The notes: a model not told the origin generated them from the letters alone. Numbered from the stretch's first letter, positions 11,744 through 22,454 are shown. The stretch: 64,000 bases of DNA from Artemisia argyi (GCA_030686995.1 CM060691.1:66335607-66399606), one strand, 5' to 3'. Translations and numbers: made by a program.

Positions 11744-12583
11744 TTGGTGTATAGTGAAACAATGTTGTCCATGCTTGTCACCGAACACTTCCACAAATAA
11801 AAGTTTGTAGTAATGTTAGATTTTAGTATTTCCTATGCAAGTAATCTAAAATTTGACATCTTTCTGAGGAAATATCTAATTAGAATTGGCCTTTGTTATA
11901 TTCCTTTAAGTTATATCTGAAATATAGATACTAAATGTATTAGTAGCATTAGTAGCAGCATTAGAATAAATATATACTAAATGTATTAGTAGCAGAATTT
12001 GAATAAGTACAAACCCAATATCAATATATATGTTCATGTTATTAGACATCTATGCGTTCTTATACCATAATCGGGAAAACTCTATTTTTAGGGAGAATGC
12101 ACAACTCTCTACGCACACAGACGATGTAACAACAAGGGGTGTATTGGCTAGCGAGCTAAAAACTGATTGAAATGAACCCAAAATTGCATCACAAATGTCA
12201 ACTTCCTACTGTGAATAATTCTATGTTGCGTTTATTAGTCAACCAGAGGTAACATTACTCATAAGTTTCCTGTTAGAACTACTTAATGATCTTTGTTTGA
12301 TTTATTTATTTCAACAATTTACAGCTTGAAATGGCAGCACCAACTATGCTAGAATCCGAACTTTGATCCAGACATCACTAGTATCTTGGTGGATCATTCG
12401 TGTGGGCCACAAAATGTTGCTCAGGGTAAAATTCATGTGGCCAATGAGTTTAGTTCCATACATAGATCAGGTGGTTTTCAACCGGTAACTATCAAATGGA
12501 GGGAATGTCATCCCTCCATTATATGTCGTATAGATAAAAGATTAATAACTGAAACAATATTAGCAGGCTTGTTTAACTATTAA
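10855..12583 (+). pseudogene. TOPLESS-type co-repressor N-terminal fragment (spacer and right arm)
   Basis: Four exons on the plus strand with consistent phases. 10855-11019 (NYIEEL, GDWDYLEKYL, VSDNRYS, IHKQKYLKALD) has a GTAAG donor. 11124-11237 carries ERAKALDILNEELKVF. 12092-12248 (RENAQLS, LASELK) has a frameshift after LASELK. 12325-12583 carries SLKWQHQLC, a stop replacing the next Lys, then NP, DPDI and LVDHSCGP. Order and motifs follow TOPLESS residues from just after LisH through CTLH/CRA. That domain tetramerises and binds EAR-motif peptides in the nucleus. The LisH exon and WD40 repeats are absent. It is followed 14 bp later by B3-type exons in the same orientation. Probably a captured, decaying gene piece. 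Confidence 0.7.
11698..11740. repeat. (AT)n microsatellite in right arm
   Basis: About 43 bases of AT dinucleotide, in the intron equivalent to the left arm's (AT)n tract at 10008-10086 but of different length. Confidence 0.9.
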
Positions 12584-12597
12584 TCTTATATGTGTAG

Positions 12598-13437
12598 GCT
12601 TACATCATCAAGGCAAATAATGTAAATGAGGTTGATGGTTCTGTGAGCTTTATGAATGTAGAAGCACAAGTTGAACAAAAGGCTTTAGGTAAGTAATTTG
12701 AGTTTTTTGTCACACATTTTTTTTAAAGGCAACAATCTATACAAAAACCAATTTCATACATTACATTTATTAATTCTTTGTAAATATTTTTTTATGAAAG
12801 AGTTGCATCAACTTCAGGATCAAAGAGACGTGAGCACACAGAGTCTCTTTCATTAACTGTGGTCCCTAAGAAGCCTAGAACATCTCGCATTAGAGATTCA
12901 AGAGTTTTAGAATATTCTAAACCCTTAAACCCCGCATTCAATGATGCAAAAACGTTCATTAGCTGATGGTCCCTAAGAAGCCTAGAACATCTTTCATTAA
13001 CTGATGACCTCAGATCAAGATACTATAGACTATGCTTTCAGAAGAAGCAATTTCTTCATGATGGCTTACCTGAAGGCCTGTGTCCTAAGTTGGTGGCACG
13101 TATGATTGGTGAGCCTGTTAGCATAGCTGCTAAGATCAAGAACACCAAGCTCACCACTGCTAAGGAAGAGCTTGAAACATGGGATAGTATTTTAAAGGCT
13201 TTTGAACTATTGGGTATGAATGTTGGGTTTTTAAGGGATAGGAAACATCTACTTGCGACTTTCTTATTTGAATCAGAAGTTGAACAAGATATACAGAGCT
13301 ATGGAAAGTCAAAATATGAGCTGGAACGTGTTGAAAGCAAGTTACCAAAAGTTGAAGAAAAACATAAGGCGCTGAAAGAATCTGCAAAGAAGTGTGCGAA
13401 TGTTTTGGATTCTTCGAGACACAAAGTTGACACTTAG
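12598..13437 (+). pseudogene. B3-domain-type protein, C-terminal exons (right arm copy)
   Basis: Exon 12598-12688 (91 bp, donor GTAAGT) encodes the B3-domain end (AYIIKANN, EVDGS, MNVEAQ). The exon from about 12801 encodes a Lys/Arg-rich linker (VPKKPRTSR, VLEYSKPLNPAF). A damaged stretch follows, then RYYRLCFQKKQFLHDGLPEGL, KLVARMIGE, VGFLRDR and the coiled coil YELERVESK to a stop at 13437. A roughly 26-bp local duplication of 12862-12886 at 12966-12990 breaks the frame. Upstream neighbours are TOPLESS-like exons in the same direction, so spliced transcripts could be chimeric. DNA-binding residues of the B3 fold are mostly missing. Confidence 0.65.
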
Positions 13438-13994
13438 GAAAACATTTTTAAGTAGGTAGTTGGTGCACCATCGTAGGCTCTATCAGAATAAACGTATCTC
13501 ATACATATTTAAACTGTCATTTTAGAATGTAAAATTTATGGCCCAAGAGGCCTATATCTATAGTTACCCAAATTTTGTAATCTTTCTTTAGAATTCAGTA
13601 CTTAAGTTAAAAGTAGCATCTTTGTTATTGTGTTGATTTTTGAATTATGGTTTATCTCAAACATGAAACTGGTCAAATGAGGCAGGTCAAATTGGTTAAA
13701 ACTAGATATAAGTTTTTGTTCCTAATTATTGCACTAAGAACAATATAACATTCTTAAAAGATGGACAAAATGTGTGGGTCAACATGAACCTATTCGTGAC
13801 ACAACTTGTTCGACCCTTTCCACCTTTACTTTTGTGCCTAATTGGCACCGCTATCCTTTTGCCAACGAGTTTTTGTTCTGGGACGTTTTAGGTTTGCTTT
13901 TGTGTTTATAAAGAGTTATGGTTTTGTGGAGGGTTTAGAGACGATTTGCCTAAACTACTAAACATGCATGGCGCTCTAAAAAAACCAGTGACCC
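13438..13994. other. Right arm 3' flank of the B3-type fragment, no gene
   Basis: Non-coding sequence shared, inverted, with 8129-8666. It could be the original 3' untranslated region and downstream DNA of the captured B3-type gene. I see no ORF, repeat or RNA gene in it. Confidence 0.5.
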
Positions 13995-14320
13995 TGTTAG
14001 CATTAAAGGAATGTAAAAAGAAGTGATGGTCATTCTCATATTTGTAACTTTGTAATGTGTCGTAGCAGTTCTAGTTAAAAGGGCTATAGACTTGGTTAAT
14101 CTAATATTCCATATCTTAAGTGTAAGCTTTATTAAAGTCCATGTAAACCAAGTCCATTACCAAGCCCATCTTAAGGCTGATGAGACATTTCTCTCTTATG
14201 TATAAAAGACACCACACACCTCATTTGTTTGGTTGTGCTTGAGTGTGTAAGTGTCTATTTTTCTCTAATAATATTCTCTCTTCTTTCTCTCTCTACATTC
14301 TCTACTTTCTCTCTCTAACA
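13995..14320 (+). mobile_element. Possible short LTR-like segment (TGTTAG...CTAACA), right arm
   Basis: A 326-bp interval ending in inverted TGTTAG/CTAACA, with a TATA box at 14201-14208 and a long CT-rich stretch after it, as in LTR U3-R-U5 or a plant promoter with its leader. TGGTATCA at 14388-14395 resembles the start of a Met primer site but is 68 bases too far. There is no target duplication, so the alternative is a captured promoter. Confidence 0.35.
14201..14208 (+). promoter_or_regulatory. TATA box in right arm
   Basis: TATAAAAG followed about 60-115 bases later by a CT-rich leader (14270-14320). The same box and leader occur inverted in the left arm (near 7917) and in the third copy (near 61208). 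It points rightward, away from the gene fragments. Confidence 0.5.
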
Positions 14321-14470
14321 TACTTCATATATCAAGTCACCAAAACTATTGTGTGTGATAAAGTTGATATATTTACCTTCTTACAAATGGTATCAATTGC
14401 CTAATAATGATTTAGGGTGTGTGAGTTTGTGTGTGCCACGATTTTTAAAGTCTTTTATTCGATTTTTTTT

Positions 14471-14835
14471 CAAAAAACAATTATTTATTTACTTATTTAT
14501 TTATTTATTTATTTATTTTGGTTTTAGCACTTTTTTATTAAAATTAGTGTATAAATCATTTGTCACAAAAAAGTTTCAATTTTTTTGAAAAAATTTACAA
14601 GTTTGAAAAATCCGTACTTTATGTTCTTCAGTTTTAGAATAGTCTCAAATCGTGTTAAAATTGTTAAAGTTTGCAACTTTATGATTGTTTGAGTGTTTCA
14701 AAGGTTAGAAGTACAAGAATCTTGAAAATTAAAACTTGTTTTAGGTGACTTTTTGTGATTTTGAATATCTAAGAATTTTTCTAATAATCATTTTTCTATT
14801 AGTCATTTTTAGAATAGTGAAACCCTTAAAATTTC
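14471..14835. repeat. Outer extension of the gene-fragment repeat, with (TTTA)n
   Basis: AT-rich non-coding DNA including (TTTA)n at 14481-14519. It matches, inverted, 60598-60950 beside the third copy, showing that the repeat unit extends beyond the surviving left arm. Homology stops near CATTTTTAGAATAGTGA, where the third copy meets an (AT)n tract. Confidence 0.7.
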
Positions 14836-14979
14836 AAATAGTCACTCTCCGTGGTTTCTTCAAGATTGGTGGATTACTCGGTGTTATTCTACCTTGTATA
14901 AGATAGAAAAACACTTCGACGCGTGAAAAAAATTCTTCTTCATACGAATTAGAAATTTCTATTTGAATTTTTTTTTTTC

Positions 14980-15124
14980 AAATAAGCTTACTAGAAAAAA
15001 AATTTCGAATAAGCTTACTAGAAAAATTTTCGAATAAACTTACTAAAAAATTTTTCCAAATAGGCTTACTCGAAAAATATTTCGAATAAGCTTACTAGAA
15101 TTTTATTTTTCAAATAAGCTTACA
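14980..15124. repeat. Minisatellite, 5.4 copies of about 27 bp
   Basis: The core is AATAAGCTTACTAGAAAAA, with variants of the A/T run between cores; most units contain AAGCTT. The surrounding 14836-14979 and 15125-15335 are AT-rich with no recognisable gene. Confidence 0.85.
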
Positions 15125-15335
15125 GTTTTAGAGTTGTTTATGCCTTCTGCTTATGTGATGTTGATTCTTTCATCTCTTAAATTCTTAATTAGGCATACTT
15201 GACAAATACTAAAACACATATTATTGCATTTTATTTACAGCTAAAACAACAGTTGGTCCACCAAATTTATAGATATGAAATGCATAGAACGATTCAGAAT
15301 TTAAGAAACAAAAATTACTGATTAAATTGGAATAA

Positions 15336-15593
15336 TTAAACCTTGGGTTTTGAAGGCGAACATAGCTTCTTCACGTTGATTGAAGAAATATCATATCTTG
15401 TAGGATTCAACTTCGTCCCTTTATGTAAAAACTTTAAGAAGTTTAATGGATGGATATATACCTGAGTTGAAATTGTAAAAGGTGATAGTGAGATTTGACC
15501 CATTTTCATATCACTTTTAGTGAGATGAACAACAGAACTTTCTTTATTCCTCATCAAATGGGAAATCGGATGACTATAATGGCTGACACACAC
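15336..15593 (-). other. Unidentified 85-codon ORF, weak
   Basis: An ATG-started ORF on the minus strand with Ser/Thr/Lys-rich sequence and no domain I recognise. A possible splice donor (CAG/GTATAT) lies inside it near 15461. It sits between minisatellites and the truncated copia. It could be one exon of a captured gene or chance; no function is proposed. Confidence 0.2.
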
Positions 15594-15691
15594 TTGAAAC
15601 TTTTAGGGTTTAGTTTGTGAGGCAGAGTAAGGAAGATGGTTTACAAGGATTATTTATATGGACATAGATGATATCAACCATTAAACATTCC

Positions 15692-15897
15692 AGATATCAA
15701 TATTCTTTATTAATGGCTTACAATAAATATATGATTCTTTATTAATGGCTTACAATAAATATATGCTACTTTTAATTTCATGACCCTTTTAATAGATATC
15801 AATATTCTTTATTAATGGCTTACAATAAATATATGATTCTTTATTAATGGCTTACAATGAATATATGCCAGTTTTAATTTCATGACCCTTTTAATAG
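15692..15897. repeat. Nested tandem duplication: two 102-bp units, each with two 35-bp subunits
   Basis: The 102-bp unit AGATATCAATATTC...CTTTTAAT occurs twice. Within each, ATTCTTTATTAATGGCTTAC plus ATAAATATATG occurs twice. It lies just beyond the broken end of the copia pol. Confidence 0.9.
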
Positions 15898-15950
15898 ACG
15901 TGATACAGCAACTTAAACAATCAATTAATGGTAAGCCAGTTTTGATAAAA

Positions 15951-17806
15951 CTGTTAAGGAATGCACTTTTCACGTCCATTTAGAATAACTTAAAATCTAA
16001 GGCGCAAGCATAGGCAAGTAATATCCTAATCGATTCTAATCTAGCTACGGGGGCATAAGTTTCGTCATAATCAGTTCCTTCTTGTTGATTATAACCTTGG
16101 GCAACTAACCTAGCTTTATTCCTAGTAACTATTCCATTCTCATCTAACTTATTCCTATATACCCATTTGGTTCCTATGATGGTCATATTCTTTGGATTTG
16201 GGACTAATTCCCAAACATCATTTGCCTTAAATTGATTTAATTCTTCTTGCATAGCTATAACCCAACTTTCATCTTTTAAAGCCTCGTTAATATTCTTAGG
16301 TTCTATTGCTGAGAGGAAACAAAAGAAATTGTTTTTAACTTGGGCTTGTGACCTAAGGGTTCTTTGGTTAAGATGTCCTATTATATTATCTAATCGATGT
16401 GATCTAGATTCTTTAATATTAACAGTTTCGTTATCTTCTAAGTGAATGTCTTCATTATCATTTCCTATGGGTTTCGTTTTACTAACCTCAATAGCTTCAT
16501 CTTTGACTAAGTCATCATCTTCTAAAGGTAATGTTTTAGGAGGAGGTGGTGTTTCATCAAATGTTACATTTAGTGATTCCTCTACTTTCATGGAGTGTTT
16601 GTTAAGTATTATATATGCTTTGCTATTTTGTGAGTATCCTAAAAATATTCCTTCATATGATTTTGGATCAAACTTAGTGAGGTAATCCTTAGTGTTTAGA
16701 ATATAACATTTACTTCCAAATACCCTAAAGTAGCTTAAGTTTGGTTTTCTACCTCTTAATAACTCATAAGGAGTTTTTCTTAGAATTCTCCTAATTGATA
16801 CCCTATTTAAAATATAAGTAGATGTATCTACGGCGTGACACCAAAATTTTTGTGGGATGGATTGTTCATTTAACATAGTTCTACTCATTTCTTGTAGTGA
16901 CCTATTTTTTCTTTCTACTACGCCATTTGATTGAGGAGTACGAGGAGCAGAGAAATTGTGAGATATTCCATTTAACTCACAATATTTTCCGAATTGTACT
17001 TCGTTATCAAATTCCCTACCATGGTCCGTCCTAATGGCAACTATTGAGCATCCTAATTTATTTTGAATCATTTTACTAAATATTTTAAATTTTTCAAAGG
17101 CTTGGGTTTTGTCACTTAAAAACCTAGTCCACGTGTATCGTGAGTAGTCATCTACTATTACTAAGGTATATTTGTTTCCTCCATAGCTCCGCACAGCGGA
17201 TGGACCAAAAAGATCCATATGTAATAATTCTAGGCACCTAGTAGTGGATACTATATTCTTAGCTTTGTGACTAGCATGAGCTTGTTTTCCAATTTTACAT
17301 GCATCACAAAAATGCTTGTCATATTTTAGATTAGGCAAATTTCTAACTAATTCCTTAGAGGCCAAAGATTGTATTTGTTGCTTGTTAGCATGTCCTAATC
17401 TCCTATGCCACAATGTAGAGTTTTCATCTAGGGTCGTTAGGCATATCCTATCCTCAGGTTTGTTTCCTAGTTTCATAACATATATGTCACATTTCCTAAT
17501 TCCTCTACCTATAATTTTTTCATTCTTAACTATTTCACTATCCTCTTCGATAAATGTGACTCTACATTTATTATCACATATTTGTCCTACACTAAGCAAG
17601 TTATATGTTAATTTATCTACATGCTCTACATTTTCAATAGTAAGTGAGTCTTGAGAAATCGTACCTTTGCCAATGATTTTTCCACGTAAGTCACTACCGA
17701 AAATAACGTTACCTCCATTGTATGCCTTGTATGTAGAGAATAGCTTGCGGTTCCCCGTCATGTGCCTCGAACATCCGCTATCTTTGATCCATTCGTCAGG
17801 TTCCAA
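15951..17806 (-). pseudogene. Ty1/copia pol: protease, integrase and start of reverse transcriptase
   Basis: Minus strand and in the same frame as gag. Near the start is the protease active-site segment DSGCSRHMTG. Then come the gag-pre-integrase motif WHRRLGHA with CDAC, and the integrase core with its acidic triad in HMDLFGP, RTDHGREF and SNGVVERKNR. The reverse transcriptase begins at WVYRNKLDENG, ARLVAQGY and YAPVARLESIR. A stop (15980-15982) precedes MDVKSAFLN, and similarity ends near 15951. The catalytic YVDD segment, RNase H and 3' LTR are missing. The protein would cut and integrate copia cDNA, but this copy cannot reverse-transcribe. Confidence 0.9.
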
Positions 17807-17815
17807 TTCAATTCC

Positions 17816-18877
17816 TTAACATATTTCATCAGTTTCTTTTGCCATAAAACACTTTTCGTCTCTTGGCTTTTCTACTTCTTCTTTGTCACTATCACTCCAT
17901 GTTCCACTAACAAAAGCGCCTTGACTTTCATAACCTGGTGGCTTTAGGCATTCGCCAATGAGATGATTTGGACTTCCACATCTAAAGCACTTTCTTTTCC
18001 CGTAGTTTTCACTTCTATTTCTTTGGAACGCTTTTCTTTCGTCTCGTGATGATCTAGTGAATCTTCCTCGTCTCTTGAAGAATTTCTTGAATTCTCTTAC
18101 GGCCATTGCATATTCTTCATCTTCACTTTTGTCACTTGAGTCATCATCATAACTAGGTTCCTTTTTGGCTTTTAGAGCAACGGATTTGGTTTGTTCTTTC
18201 TTGACTTTGACCGTTTCCGAATCTCTTCTTATGATTTCTTCATGAACCTTCAAGTTGCCAATTAGTTCATCTAGTGATAACGTCATCAAGTTCTTTGATT
18301 CTTCAATTGTCGTGACCTTAGCTCGCCATTTTAGATGCAATGCCCTAAGAAATTTCCTAACACAATTTTTACTAGAAAATGTCTCATCAAGTGCTTTTAT
18401 ACTTGTGATAATAGTGTTAAACTTAGCAAAAGCATTATCAATTGATTCCTCTTCCGGAATCGTAAATTGTTCATATTGTTGTACAAGAAGATCTATTTTA
18501 TTATCTTTGACTTGACTATTACCTTGGTGAGTGATTAGTAAAGAATCCCAAATTTCTTTGGCGGTTTTACACATAAAAATTCTTTCATACTCTTTGCGTG
18601 GTGACGCATTATAAATAACCATTTTAGCCTCATTATTTTTTGCTAATTTCTTTTTCAAATCATCATTTTGTTCTTCGAAAGATACAATTTCATTCATTTT
18701 AGTTTCAACATTATATTAAATAGGGGGAAAATCACCAAAGATAATAATATGCCAAAGATCAAGATCTTTTGATTTCACATACGTTTCGAATCTATTTTTC
18801 CAATATAAAAATCCATCACTTTCAAATAATGGTGGTCTTTGCATAGATTGCCCTTCTAAATATTTTTCAGATTCCAT
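17816..18877 (-). pseudogene. Ty1/copia gag (UBN2 type) with zinc knuckle
   Basis: Read from the ATG at 18877: N-terminal segment with YWKNRFETYVKSKDLDLW, an in-frame stop, then the UBN2 core ([29 protein letters not shown]). Acidic and basic linkers lead to an intact CCHC zinc knuckle [18 protein letters not shown] at 17816-17818 separates gag from pol, but the two are in one frame, so the ancestor was a single gag-pol polyprotein. Gag forms the capsid-like particle and binds the RNA. The start at 18877 is chosen over 18697 because the N-terminal domain similarity begins there. Confidence 0.85.
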
Positions 18878-18929
18878 AGATCGTTAAAAGTTTTAAAATA
18901 CAATATATTTTAAAAATCTTGCTAGACCT

Positions 18930-18943
18930 GGCTCTGATACCAA
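18930..18943 (-). other. Primer-binding site of the copia element
   Basis: The minus strand reads TTGGTATCAGAGCC directly inside the LTR, a perfect initiator-Met type site. The gag start lies about 50 bases further on. Confidence 0.9.
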
Positions 18944-18944
18944 T

Positions 18945-20234
18945 TGTGGAAAACTAGAAGGGGGGTTGAATAGTTTTACGTCGTTTTAATTCGTTGTAAA
19001 AGATAGTTTTAATGTTTTCTTAGATTTTAAAAACTTAGATTCGATAATATGTGATCTCAAGTCTTGCACAATATAAACAACTATCAATAAGTAATATATA
19101 ACAATGATAAGTAATGAAATAAGTAAGAGATGGAAAGATCGAACCGCAAGATAAGAGATTTATAGTAGTTCGGCTACAAGGACACCTTCCTTGCCCTACT
19201 CCACTCCCCGAGCACCTAACTCGAGAGTTTTCTTCACTATATCAACAAGCTCCCTTATGGCGGAGAAAACCTTACACACCAATTTTCACACCACAACTTC
19301 TTCACACCTAAGTCACAACTTCTACACAACTTCTTTAAATCAATCTACTTCACAACTAACTACTCCACACCTATCTTCTTCACACCAATTTAATTCCTAA
19401 CTTTTCTTCTTCACACCAAGCTACTAACTAATCACACAACCTATATATCTAGCACAACTATGTACAATCAAATATTCACAACAATCTTCACAAAGAATAA
19501 TATAAAAGATCTTGATGATGCACCAACAACTTGGATGTGAAGATCACAACAAGTTGTAATACTTCTTGTCTTGGGGGATAGAAGTATTCTTCTCTTGCAC
19601 TTGAGAGGATGAAGTTTGAATCACTTTGAAACAAAGAATTATACACTTATCATCAAAGGATAAGAGAATAGAAATGTGGATCTAGATCAGAAAGTTTAGA
19701 AGTGCAAAAGGTGAGAAAATTCTGAGGAGTGAACCAGTATTTATAGGAGAGAAAAATACTGTTCTGGATCGTGGCCGGTCCCCTTAATTGATGGCCGGTC
19801 CCCTTAATAATTAAGGGGGCCTCCTAAGGAATTAAGGGGACCGCCCCTTTAGAACGTTGGTTTTTCTTGTCTTTTAGTGGGGAATATTTTTCTGGATAAA
19901 ATTTGCCATTTTTGGTTGGAAATTTGAAATCATATATTTATAATGAATTAAACATATTCTTTTAATTCCAAAAGTAATTTTGTAAAAGATATAAGATGTT
20001 TAATGCATTTTATAAAAATTCTAGTAATTAGAGAAATTTCCTTTGATCATGAAATGTAATAAACCCTTTGTTTATTCATACCTTAAGTGATATGGAAGCA
20101 AAGACAAATATTAAGCACTAAAAACTTGTTTACGTCATAAGTTTTAGATTAATGAGTTTATGCTTTGTAATTATCAAAACATAGAGACATTGTTAATATG
20201 CTAATAATGTTTTAAGACATTATTTATGTCAACA
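18945..20234 (-). mobile_element. Copia 5' LTR (1290 bp)
   Basis: On the plus strand it begins TGTGGAAAACTAG and ends TTTATGTCAACA; in element sense it is TGTTGACA...TTTTCCACA. It lies beside the primer site and belongs to the gag-pol at 15951-18877. The right flank is GGAAG; the left end of the element is lost, so the target duplication cannot be tested. Short ORFs inside it have no domains. Confidence 0.9.
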
Positions 20235-22440
20235 GGAAGTCAAAGGGACAATTGATGAAGGTTTTTGGTGTTCATTTGATGGTTATTATGATGTTGGAGC
20301 CTATCTAAAGATAGGCTGTGTGGGATGCACCTCTCTGTTTGGCTGAGAGGTGGTAGTAAGTTTGATCAATTATTGAAATTCTGCTACTCTCTTGTTTCTG
20401 TCTCTATTTACTGTTTCATTAATATAGGTATGCTTATTGTAGTTTGATCTTAGTTAATTGTAGCTTTTCAGCAGTTGTTTGTTGTTATTATAGTTTAGTT
20501 GAGTTTCAGTTGGATTTGATTTGCTTTTGTTTCTGTTTCCTTCTTCTGTCTTACCATTTGTGTTTGTGTTTCTGAGGTATTTTAGATCTAAGATTTCTGT
20601 TCCATTAAGCATTTCAGATAATAGTGGATACTGATTTGGTGAATTGGATTGCTGTGGATTAATAGCTAAATCATATAGTGAGACAGTTACTACAATACAG
20701 GGGTGTTTGGGTTAAGATTGAATTTTGAATTTGAGTTGTTCATTGGTGGAATTTATAGTTTAGGTAGCTTGCATTAGGATCATATAAGTTAAATTTGCCA
20801 TAAAATTGGGCATTGTAACTTTAAAAGTCTATTTTAGCTTTTATATCAAAAACTGCTAGCATAAGGGTGAGATTGAATATGAGATTGGGTAATCTGTTAG
20901 ACTTAGTGTACTTGTAGGATGATCAAGTGTTACAATAGCTTATTATATCTTAGATAGTCAATTTAGATCAGTAGAAATTCCATTCAGTCAAACTAGTAGA
21001 GCAATAAAAAAAGTCAACACTTAGGTGAAATTTGCTTGAACAGGACCTGTTCTTAGGGGTATCTAGAGCATCATTAGGTTTATATTAGGGCTTGAATTTG
21101 TTTCTAAGGTTAGTTTGCCTAGCAAGGTTTACACTTAATCATTTCTGAGCATATCCAACAACAATTACTAGGTAAATTTGACCCACCAAATCTGTCCCAA
21201 CTCTGTTCTTCATGAATGCAGTTGCTACAGTAGCTTATTCTAGGGTTAATACAGAGTTCATTGAGGTGTTAGTTTCAGTGCTATTTGGTTTTCTAGGAAC
21301 TCTGTAGGTTTGTGAATCATTTGCCCCCATTAGTTCTCAGCACTGAGCTTATTTGGATTGATTATTTGTCTCATTTAGTTAAGTGGTTCAGCTAAGCATC
21401 TGTTTTCATTCTATGGTTGCAATTTAGATTTATTGATCATTATCTGAGATTAGTAGTTCATATAAGTTCATCTGAGTTTGTTATTGCTTATTTCAATGTT
21501 GGGATTCCATTGCTTTTACCTGTTTGCACACTGCTTATTTGATAAGAGCTTATGTGCACTATTTGAGCTATAATCTGTGTTTCTGAATTTAAATTGGTCT
21601 AAAAATTGTTCCATTCAGCTTATTTGAGTCCTAAATTCATTTGGTTAAAGTTTGGATCAGATTTAGTCAAAGTGCTTATAAATAAGCACTTCAATATAAG
21701 CAGTTTCAAACCATTCAGCATTTCCACAACCTATTTTCTACTTTTTAAATTTTTCCTAGTTTTAGAATAATATTTTAGAATTTCCTTGAATTTTTCATAT
21801 TTTTCCAAGTTGATTTGCTATTTTTCTTATTTTATTTTTATTTTTATTCCATTTTAATACATTTTAATTACTAAAGAATCCAAAAAAAAATCAAAAAAAG
21901 CCTAGAAAAATCCAAAAATATTTTTTAAAATTTATTTTCATTTATTTTAGAATTTTAGAAATTTATTTTGCATTTTTCCCAATTATTTTGAATTTAATTT
22001 GAATTTTTAATTAGAATAAATAGTTTTTTTAATTCCCAAAAATTACACAAAAAGCCAAAAAAATTAGTTTACAGTTTTAAAATTACTTTTTAGTTATTTT
22101 ATAATTTTCAAAATTTATTTTTCATTTTTCTCACCTTATTTGCATTTTCTTTTTATTTTTTAATTTGTTAATTAGTTTTTAATTCATAAAAATTAAATAA
22201 AAAGTCAAAAAAATATTTTTCTTTTTCTCAAAATTTTCGTTTATCATTATTAACTTTTCAAAATTATTTTCAAGTCGGTAGGAGTAGTGTTGCTCAAAAT
22301 TCACGTTTTATTTCGCGCGTTAACGTTTATTTTACGTTTAAATTTACGGTTTCAATTTTACGTTACGTATTTAGTTTCCTTATTTGAAATGCGTGCTTAA
22401 GTGATTATTTGTGCTTTATTTTAAAAATCTTGTTTAACGT
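20235..22440. other. AT-rich stretch without genes
   Basis: About 2.2 kb with no ORF, splice-consistent exon or recognised repeat, apart from two hairpins at 20298-20352. The last 150 bases before 22441 resemble the leader beside the other copia's primer site (TTTTAAAAATCTTG), so at least the right end is the interior of the copia element whose LTR starts at 22455. The T-rich middle (21700-22260) could be intron or spacer DNA. Confidence 0.5.
20298..20352. other. Two adjacent perfect hairpins
   Basis: AGCCTATCTAAAGATAGGCT (20298-20317) is a 9-bp stem with a 2-base loop. Ten bases on, CACCTCTC (20328-20335) pairs with GAGAGGTG (20345-20352) around a 9-base loop. Both are GC-rich against an AT-rich background. 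They could be element termini or a structured RNA; there is no poly-T terminator beside them. Confidence 0.6.
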
Positions 22441-22454
22441 AGCTCTGATGCCAA
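22441..22454 (-). other. Degenerate primer-binding site of a second copia element
   Basis: The minus strand reads TTGGCATCAGAGCT, one change from the Met-type core, directly inside the LTR that starts at 22455. Confidence 0.75.

Larger units (their letters stand above)
11043..14470 (+). repeat. Right arm of the large inverted repeat
   Basis: This is the inverted partner of 7669-10728. It is somewhat longer because of indels, for example extra intron sequence near 11800-12090 that includes duplicated TTAGTAGCA words. Its outer end (14400-14470) reads through the position where the left arm is interrupted by the Athila LTR, so it preserves the uninterrupted site. Beyond it, 14471-14835 matches (inverted) 60598-60950 of the third copy. 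Confidence 0.85.

Noticed and set aside
7669..14470. Inverted repeat as an assembly artefact from one hairpin read
   Set aside because: Arms differ by many substitutions, indels and microsatellite lengths, and a third independent copy exists at 60.6-62.3 kb.
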